A stretch of DNA of 10,287 nucleotides, taken from Candidatus Jorgensenbacteria bacterium CG23_combo_of_CG06-09_8_20_14_all_54_14 (GTDB lineage: Bacteria; Patescibacteriota; Minisyncoccia; UBA6257; GWB1-50-10). The stretch covers positions 1-10,287 of the forward strand of contig PCRZ01000031.1 in NCBI GenBank assembly GCA_002772205.1. The letters run 5' to 3'. Shown piece by piece: positions 6,609-10,287 of the stretch (position 1 is the first letter of the stretch; every line of letters starts with the position of its first letter). Position numbers and translations under genes: made by a program. Below the pieces are notes generated by a model that searched no databases, was not told where the DNA came from, and worked only from the letters and a program-made list of their open reading frames with translations.

Positions 6609-6648
6609 GTACGCTTACTCTCTCTCTACATCAGTAGTTAAGTAATCA
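6609..6648 (-). other. 23S processing stem, 5' arm
   Basis: This is the partner of 1041-1080. GTACGCTTACTCTC pairs perfectly with GAGAGTAAGCGTAC there, and the pairing continues with G-U pairs through GTAGTTAAGTAATC. The helix closes the whole 23S precursor. Confidence 0.7.
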
Positions 6649-6672
6649 CACTTATGCAGTTGGAAAGCTACG

Positions 6673-6750
6673 TCCCGTTAGAAGTTCCCAAGATCCACAC
6701 CTCAGGCACTTCTCCCGTCCGCGCGTCAGCCGCGCTGATTTCTAACGGGA
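6673..6750 (-). promoter_or_regulatory. Leader stem-loop 2 of the 23S transcript
   Basis: TCCCGTTAGAA (6673-6683) is the exact complement of TTCTAACGGGA (6740-6750). The loop of about 56 bases contains a further GC-rich hairpin around GCGCGTCAGCCGCGC. It lies between leader stem-loop 1 and the 23S processing stem. The role is unknown; maturation or antitermination are possible. Confidence 0.5.
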
Positions 6751-6758
6751 TACGCAAA

Positions 6759-6840
6759 CCCCGTACCATCCTCTGTGCGGACACTGTACGAGATTTGTAT
6801 TCCACGTTCCTTTCCTTCTCCTAAGAAGGATGGTACGGGG
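6759..6840 (-). promoter_or_regulatory. Leader stem-loop 1 of the 23S transcript
   Basis: CCCCGTACCATCCT (6759-6772) is exactly complementary to AGGATGGTACGGGG (6827-6840), a perfect 14-bp stem around a loop of 54 bases. The loop has a purine-rich stretch on the minus strand (GGAGAAGGAAAGGAACG). The stem-loop follows the terminator-like hairpin at 6843-6868 directly. Confidence 0.55.
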
Positions 6841-6842
6841 CA

Positions 6843-6868
6843 AACAAAAATCCGCCGGGTCGGCGGAT
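6843..6868 (-). terminator. Terminator-like hairpin upstream of 23S
   Basis: ATCCGCCG (6850-6857) pairs with CGGCGGAT (6861-6868) across a three-base loop. On the minus strand the stem is followed by TTTTTGTTTG. It looks like a sound intrinsic terminator, yet it lies between the best promoter (6944-6973) and the 23S gene. It may end a short leader RNA, act as an attenuator, or be overridden by rRNA antitermination. Confidence 0.6.
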
Positions 6869-6943
6869 CGCACGCACGAGACATATGGTCACGTGGTGAG
6901 GTTCCGCCATTTGTATGTAGCGCGAATTTCCATTTACATAGGG

Positions 6944-6973
6944 ATCATAGCAAACCTCCATAGGGGGTGTCAA
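6944..6973 (-). promoter_or_regulatory. Strong promoter, probably for the 23S-5S operon
   Basis: The minus strand reads TTGACA (6968-6973), an 18-base spacer, then TATGAT (6944-6949). A TG two bases before the -10 makes it an extended -10. The -35 is perfect and the -10 differs from TATAAT at one base. Transcription would begin near 6936, some 310 bases before the 23S 5' end. It is the best promoter I see in the window. Confidence 0.65.
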
Positions 6974-7076
6974 GCCCCGTCACCAGACCGAGCACTGTCA
7001 TCCCTGCGGGAGATCTCTCGAAGGGAGACAACGCCCAGGCGCTTTCCTTGATAAGCAAGACAAGCCAAAAAACGCC

Positions 7077-7082
7077 ATTATA
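7077..7082 (-). promoter_or_regulatory. Possible second, upstream -10 box
   Basis: A perfect TATAAT on the minus strand lies about 130 bases upstream of the main promoter, where a tandem rRNA promoter might sit. I find no good -35 hexamer at 16-18 bases, so this is only a candidate. Confidence 0.25.
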
Positions 7083-7163
7083 CAAACAAAACACCGTACT
7101 TGCTCTATGAGCCGTAGAAAACGAAGCGTCCGGCTCGGTGCGGGGTCAAGCCCCCGTCAAGAG

Positions 7164-7172
7164 TTATCCACA
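7164..7172 (+). promoter_or_regulatory. Single DnaA-box-like site
   Basis: TTATCCACA is an exact match to the consensus DnaA box. I see no cluster of further boxes and no AT-rich unwinding region here, so it does not by itself mark an origin. It might let DnaA bind near the rRNA promoters, or it may be chance. Confidence 0.3.
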
Positions 7173-7174
7173 GG

Positions 7175-7246
7175 GAACCAGAGCCCGCCGTAGGCGGACA
7201 CGGTACCCTGTAGCCCTGAACCGTGTCGTTGAAGCGACTCTGGTTC
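7175..7246 (-). other. Branched inverted-repeat structure at the pcm 3' end
   Basis: GAACCAGAG (7175-7183) is the exact complement of CTCTGGTTC (7238-7246). Inside are CCGCC-GTA-GGCGG (7185-7197) and ACACGGT / ACCGTGT (7198-7204 with 7220-7226). The whole could fold into a multi-branched element of 72 bases, about tRNA size. It lacks the T-arm consensus, a seven-base anticodon loop and a third strong arm, so I do not call it a tRNA. It overlaps the last base pairs of pcm and has no T-tract. Confidence 0.35.
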
Positions 7247-7883
7247 AGGACACACCCCTTCCCCGGGAGATCAGAGGCACGAACTGGAAGCCGAAAAACT
7301 GTTTTTTTTCAAAATCATTCTCACCCTTTTTTTCCAGCACCACAATACTCTCCCCCACCGGCGCCACTATTTTTCCCCCCACTCGCAATTGTTCCTTCCA
7401 CGCCACGGGAATCTCCCGGGCGCTCGCCGCGGCAATGATCTTATCAAAGGGTGCCCCCTGCGGATAGCCGCCGACGGCGTCACCCGCCACCACCTCGGCG
7501 ATTTTCTTTTCCAAGAAGTCAAACTTTCCAACATTTCCCCGCGCAAGCACGGCAAGTTGCGGCACGCGCTCCATCGCGATGACCTTGCCACTCCCGCCGA
7601 CACATTGCGCGAGGAGCGCGGTCTGCCATCCTGACCCCGCCCCCACATCCAATACCTTCTCCCCCGCCCGGGGCTGGAGCTCCTCCAGCATGAACGCCAC
7701 CGTCAATGGCTGCGAGATAGTTTGCCCGAACCCAATGGAGAGCGGATAGTTCCCGTACGCTTCCTCCTGCTGCTTCTCCGGGACGAACCGCGCGCGGTCA
7801 ATCGCGCGGAACGCCGCAATGAGCGCGTGGGTCTTGAGATACCCTTCCGCCACGAGCGTGTCCACCAAGTCATCGTTCGTCAT
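7245..7883 (-). CDS. pcm: Protein-L-isoaspartate O-methyltransferase
   Basis: This cytosolic repair enzyme transfers a methyl group from S-adenosylmethionine to L-isoaspartyl residues in aged proteins, starting their return to aspartate. At 212 residues it has the usual family length. The family-specific substrate segment GFGQTISQP lies at residues 51-59. The SAM-binding motif I VLDVGAGSGWQTALLA is at 77-92 (many relatives have GTGSGYQ). An acidic residue ends the next strand (IAMERV). GDAVGGYP and the ..LRVGGKIVAPVG.. strand follow as post-motifs. The start ATG at 7883 has only a weak ribosome binding site. A terminator at 7984-8037 separates it from the gene upstream, so it probably has its own promoter. 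I am confident in the function. Confidence 0.93.
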   Translation of the reverse strand: MTNDDLVDTLVAEGYLKTHALIAAFRAIDRARFVPEKQQEEAYGNYPLSIGFGQTISQPLTVAFMLEELQPRAGEKVLDVGAGSGWQTALLAQCVGGSGKVIAMERVPQLAVLARGNVGKFDFLEKKIAEVVAGDAVGGYPQGAPFDKIIAAASAREIPVAWKEQLRVGGKIVAPVGESIVVLEKKGENDFEKKQFFGFQFVPLISRGRGVS

Positions 7884-7983
7884 TGTCTCTATTCTACCCT
7901 GTTAGAAGTCACCCGTGAATACGCTCTCCGACACAGAATTACAAAAAAGTTGCGTTGGTATTACCCACTTCTCACGGGGTAAT

Positions 7984-8037
7984 AAAAAAAGCCCGGTCGC
8001 AGTATGGTTGGTATACCGTACATTTCGCGACGCGGGC
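7984..8037 (-). terminator. Intrinsic terminator after the 123-residue gene
   Basis: GCCCGGTCGC (7991-8000) pairs with GCGAC-CGGGC (8027-8031 and 8033-8037, one bulged base). The interior has a GGTATACC palindrome. On the minus strand the stem is followed by seven T (7984-7990). It ends the transcript of the gene at 8073-8444, whose stop codon lies about 35 bases away. Confidence 0.8.
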
Positions 8038-8072
8038 CTCTTCTTCAGAGAGCACATGGACATGGTGTGACC

Positions 8073-8444
8073 TCACGCATTAAGGTTTTTAAGGAACACG
8101 GGCAGGCCGTCGGCATCACGGCCTAACTTCAGAGTCCAAGGATCATCTGGACTGACAAGAATGGAAAGTTTGATTTTTTCTCCTATCTCCTCCTCGTCAA
8201 TCAGCTTTCCATTTCTCATCCTCTTCAGCTCGCGCCGGAGATTATCTTGAACATCTACCACAACCTCCACACGCGCTTTCCCTTGCATCTCGCTGATATC
8301 CACCACCTTTTCTATAGGTATGACGATCCCGGTACCCTCGCACCGTAAGATACCCATGAGAGGCAGTCGGTACACTCCGTGTGCTATAAACCCACACAAC
8401 GCCAGCAACCCTTCCACGCACTCTGTCCCTGGGAGCGTTTTCAT
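8073..8444 (-). CDS. Hypothetical protein, 123 aa
   Basis: I do not recognise this protein. The ATG at 8444 follows a near-perfect ribosome binding site (AAAGGAGGTGAT, nine bases from AGGAGG to the start), so strong translation is expected. The first 30 residues are mildly hydrophobic, with two cysteines (9 and 17), but too short and mixed for a clear membrane segment. A strand-rich middle (GTGIVIPIEKVVDI, ARVEVVVDVQDN) follows. Next is a charged, probably helical stretch (RRELKRMRNGKLIDEEEIGEKIK), then ILVSPDDPWTLKLG near the end. It follows ddl by 87 bases on the same strand, with no terminator between, and ends before a good terminator. It could be co-transcribed with ddl. Confidence 0.7.
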   Translation of the reverse strand: MKTLPGTECVEGLLALCGFIAHGVYRLPLMGILRCEGTGIVIPIEKVVDISEMQGKARVEVVVDVQDNLRRELKRMRNGKLIDEEEIGEKIKLSILVSPDDPWTLKLGRDADGLPVFLKNLNA

Positions 8445-8531
8445 TTTCCATCACCTCCTTTCTGAGATTTACTGACTCCACTCTACATGGAAAGAGAAGA
8501 GGGGTCAATCACCGGGGTGTGTGGGTAGGGG

Positions 8532-9512
8532 CTAACTTCGGAGCGCGGCGCTGATGATGATGTCCAAGAGATCGGCGAACGGCAGCCCGCTCGCCGCGGC
8601 CGCCTTGGGAACTAAACTCACTTCGGTAAAACCGGGGATGGTGTTAATTTCCAAGAAATAAATGGTGTTTTGGCCGTCAACGATGAAATCGCTCCGCGAG
8701 ATGCCGCGCGCGTCGAGGAGCTTGTGGATGCCTACTGCCTCGGTTTGGATGCGGCGGAGCATGGGTGCCGGGAAGCGCGCGGGGGTAATCTCGTACGAGC
8801 CGCCGGGTTCATACTTCGCGCGGTAGTCAAAAAAATGGGAAACACGCGGGATGATCTCGGTTGGAGGAAGCGGGAACGCACTCTCGGACCAACCATGGTC
8901 CGCCACCGCGCAGGTCACCTCGCGGCCTTCTATAAAATTTTGGAAAAGCGCCTCGCGGGAGAACGAAAAAATGTCGCGCATCGCGGGGTGAAGCTCTTCG
9001 TACGCGCGGATGATGTAAACGCCGACGCTGGAGCCGTTCATGTTCGGCTTCACCACGAAGGGGAAGCCGAGATAGTGGCGCATCTGGTTCCACACGAGGT
9101 GCGGGTCGCGGAGCCACTCTGCTTTACCCACGAGGAACGAGTGCGGCACCGCGTACCCCACGGCGCGCGCCAGCGTGAGCGACGCGAACTTGTTCATAGC
9201 AAGCGCGCTCTGGTTCCGCAGGGCACCGGTGTAGGGCATCTCTACTCCCTCCAAAATCGCCTGCACGGTTCCGTCCTCGCCGTAGGTGCCATGGAGTGCG
9301 ATGAACGCCACGTCTGTTTCATCCTTGAGCGCCTCGGGCGGCATCGCCCATTCCCCTTTTTTTGAAATGACAACTTCGCGAACCTCGTAGCGGTCGCGGT
9401 CCAACGCCTGCGCCACCTGCCTGCCGCTCCGGAGCGAAACCTCGTGCTCGGACGACGGCCCCCCCATGAGAACCGCCACCCGAGTTTTCTTGCCTTTTGT
9501 CTCCCGCGCCAT
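8532..9512 (-). CDS. ddl: D-alanine--D-alanine ligase
   Basis: This ATP-grasp enzyme joins two D-alanines to make the terminal dipeptide of peptidoglycan precursors, in the cytosol. It has 326 residues, a normal length. GGPSSEHEVSLRSG (17-30) holds the first catalytic glutamate, E22. HGTYGEDGTVQ lies at 74-84. VVKPNMNGSSVGV (153-165) is the ATP-binding strand and serine loop. EGREVTCAV follows, then DYRAKYEPG (229-237), whose Y234 matches the tyrosine typical of D-Ala-D-Ala rather than D-Ala-D-lactate ligases. D275, E288 and N290 (SRSDFIVDG, EINTIPG) are the magnesium ligands. The start ATG at 9512 has GAGGT close upstream. A 13-bp terminator hairpin lies just before it, so its promoter must be close by or within it. 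It looks complete. Confidence 0.96.
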   Translation of the reverse strand: MARETKGKKTRVAVLMGGPSSEHEVSLRSGRQVAQALDRDRYEVREVVISKKGEWAMPPEALKDETDVAFIALHGTYGEDGTVQAILEGVEMPYTGALRNQSALAMNKFASLTLARAVGYAVPHSFLVGKAEWLRDPHLVWNQMRHYLGFPFVVKPNMNGSSVGVYIIRAYEELHPAMRDIFSFSREALFQNFIEGREVTCAVADHGWSESAFPLPPTEIIPRVSHFFDYRAKYEPGGSYEITPARFPAPMLRRIQTEAVGIHKLLDARGISRSDFIVDGQNTIYFLEINTIPGFTEVSLVPKAAAASGLPFADLLDIIISAALRS

Positions 9513-9543
9513 TACCTCAATCGTAGCAAATCATGCGGGAAAC

Positions 9544-9573
9544 ATAAAATCCCCGCCGAAGCGGGGATTTTAT
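9544..9573. terminator. Bidirectional terminator hairpin upstream of ddl
   Basis: ATAAAATCCCCGC pairs perfectly with GCGGGGATTTTAT around a CGAA loop (13-bp stem). The A/T ends serve as a T-tract in either direction. It lies between the cupin gene and ddl, only about 30 bases before the ddl start, and so insulates ddl from upstream transcription. Confidence 0.75.
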
Positions 9574-9588
9574 GACTATCTGTAATAC

Positions 9589-9624
9589 GCCTCAATTTGT
9601 ATGCATATGCATGCAAATTGAGGC
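9589..9624. repeat. 36-base near-palindrome, copy 2
   Basis: GCCTCAATTTGTATGCAT and its near-complement ATGCATGCAAATTGAGGC meet at a central ATATGC. It shares its arms with the copy at 164-199, about 9.4 kb away. Both sit in intergenic DNA next to other palindromes. Confidence 0.75.
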
Positions 9625-9675
9625 AGGGTAAAAACTTCAACAAACGGGCCTGCAAACGTACTTGTAGTGAGGACA

Positions 9676-9695
9676 TTCGGCTGAGCTCAGTCGAA
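9676..9695. repeat. Near-perfect 20-base palindrome
   Basis: TTCGGCTGAGCTCAGTCGAA is self-complementary except for one pair. It is nested inside a wider ATTCGGC / GCCGAAT pair (9675-9681 with 9702-9708). It is one of four palindromes packed between ddl and the cupin gene. Confidence 0.6.
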
Positions 9696-9720
9696 GCCCA
9701 TGCCGAATCTACCGGAAGTA

Positions 9721-9750
9721 TGTCCCATTGGACGGCCGTCCAATGGGACA
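9721..9750. repeat. Perfect 30-base palindrome
   Basis: TGTCCCATTGGACGG is followed directly by its exact reverse complement, with no loop. It has no T-tract on either side, so it is a poor terminator. A large dyad operator, a cruciform or a dispersed palindrome are all possible. The start of the cupin gene is too far away for it to be an operator of that gene. It lies about 70 bases downstream of that gene's stop. Confidence 0.7.
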
Positions 9751-9820
9751 TAAACGTTAAAGTGAATAGGAAAACAAAACTCACCTGCAGCAAAAAAGCT
9801 TAAAACAACTCCCCTTCCGC

Positions 9821-10186
9821 TTACTCGTGCGCGGCGTCGGCTTCTGCCTTTGTCTTGTGCACCGTGCCGGGTGCGTGCTCCGGCGGCGCGTAGACAGTGA
9901 AGAGCTTCCAATCCACGCTCCCCGTATTCACAAAGTTGTGCGTGGTCCCCGCGGGAACGAATACGAGGTGATTCTCCGCGACTGGCTTCCGCTCCCCGTT
10001 CAGGATGGCCTCCCCGCTCCCCCCCACAAAAACGAGAATCTGGTCCACATCGTGGACCTCCTCCCCGATATCGCCACCTGGCGGGATGGACATCACCACC
10101 ACCTGGCTGTGCGCACCCGTCGCGAGTACTTGGCGGAAGTAGGCATTTTGCTTAGAGAGCCGAATAATATCGTCGTGAAATGACAT
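9821..10186 (-). CDS. Single-domain cupin protein
   Basis: This small beta-barrel protein of 121 residues is close to the minimum for one cupin domain. Cupin motif 1 appears as GGDIGEEVHDVDQILVFVGG (37-56). Motif 2 is VFVPAGTTHNFVN (75-87). Likely metal ligands are E43, H45, Q49 and H83; the second histidine of the classic HxH is replaced here (H45-D46-V47). The tail APPEHAPGTVHKTKAEADAAHE is rich in His and acidic residues. Similar proteins are often labelled mannose-6-phosphate isomerase-like, but nothing here shows a substrate, so I assign no reaction. The start ATG at 10186 follows an AT-rich stretch (TAAAATTTAAATCT) without a clear ribosome binding site. It lies alone between palindrome-rich spacers. 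Confidence 0.88.
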   Translation of the reverse strand: MSFHDDIIRLSKQNAYFRQVLATGAHSQVVVMSIPPGGDIGEEVHDVDQILVFVGGSGEAILNGERKPVAENHLVFVPAGTTHNFVNTGSVDWKLFTVYAPPEHAPGTVHKTKAEADAAHE

Positions 10187-10287
10187 AGATTTAAATTTTA
10201 CCGAACGACCTTTCTGTTGCGGTGTGTATTTGAAAATATCCGAACGGAACTGGCTGGCCCCCGCCTGCGTTGAAACTTCGGCGGGCA
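10187..10287. other. Upstream region of the cupin gene, cut by the window end
   Basis: An AT-rich segment next to the cupin start contains TAAAAT, a possible -10, but I see no good -35. At the window edge, CCCGCC and GGCGGG arms (about 10261-10287) make a hairpin that probably ends a gene outside the window. Confidence 0.35.

Noticed and set aside
7164..7172. Replication origin
   Set aside because: There is only one DnaA-like box, and no dnaA/dnaN neighbourhood or AT-rich unwinding element.
7175..7246. tRNA gene
   Set aside because: There is no GGTTCRA T-loop, no seven-base anticodon loop and the third arm is only about two pairs.
8670..9365. 231-codon open frame on the plus strand
   Set aside because: It is fully antisense to ddl, whose motifs are unmistakable, and its sequence is Arg/His-rich as expected from a GC-rich shadow frame.
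9827..10183. 118-codon plus-strand frame
   Set aside because: It is antisense to the cupin gene, which has clear cupin motifs.

Overview
The window most likely comes from a Candidate Phyla Radiation (Patescibacteria, perhaps Parcubacteria-like) bacterium. This is an inference. It rests on a 23S rRNA gene crowded with introns and inserts, small compact genes, no 16S gene or spacer tRNAs beside the 23S, and intergenic palindromes. The genes read well with the standard code (TGA is a stop in pcm), so the UGA-recoded CPR lineages are unlikely. Every gene I can support lies on the minus strand, so genetic order runs from high to low coordinates.

Layout in transcription order. A cupin protein (9821-10186) is followed by a 300-base spacer rich in palindromes. 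Then come a D-alanine--D-alanine ligase (8532-9512), an unrecognised 123-residue protein (8073-8444) with a very strong Shine-Dalgarno, an intrinsic terminator (about 7984-8037), and protein-L-isoaspartate O-methyltransferase (7245-7883). A regulatory stretch (about 6650-7240) holds a good promoter, a terminator-like hairpin and two long stem-loops. The 23S rRNA gene (about 1069-6628) and the 5S rRNA gene (873-989) follow. After them come a small cysteine-rich protein (418-663), its terminator (285-321) and about 280 bases with no gene.

The main feature is the 23S gene. It spans about 5.56 kb, but only about 2.9 kb is rRNA. I count 13 insertions. Two are group I introns, at E. coli positions 1917 and 2593. 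The first carries a LAGLIDADG homing endonuclease gene in its P6 region. The other eleven are short hairpin-forming elements of about 90-145 bases that fall into a few repeat families. Two further copies of one family sit inside the introns (P5 of one, P8 of the other). Removing all insertions leaves a normal-length 23S rRNA whose decoding, peptidyl-transferase and sarcin-ricin sequences look intact. The exon inserts sit in helices (such as H25, H45, H63, H98) where bacterial intervening sequences or eukaryotic expansion segments are known. The locus may therefore give either an expanded or a fragmented 23S rRNA.

The protein genes are ordinary housekeeping functions: peptidoglycan precursor synthesis (ddl), repair of isoaspartyl damage (pcm) and an unassigned cupin. 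They show no functional link to the rRNA locus.
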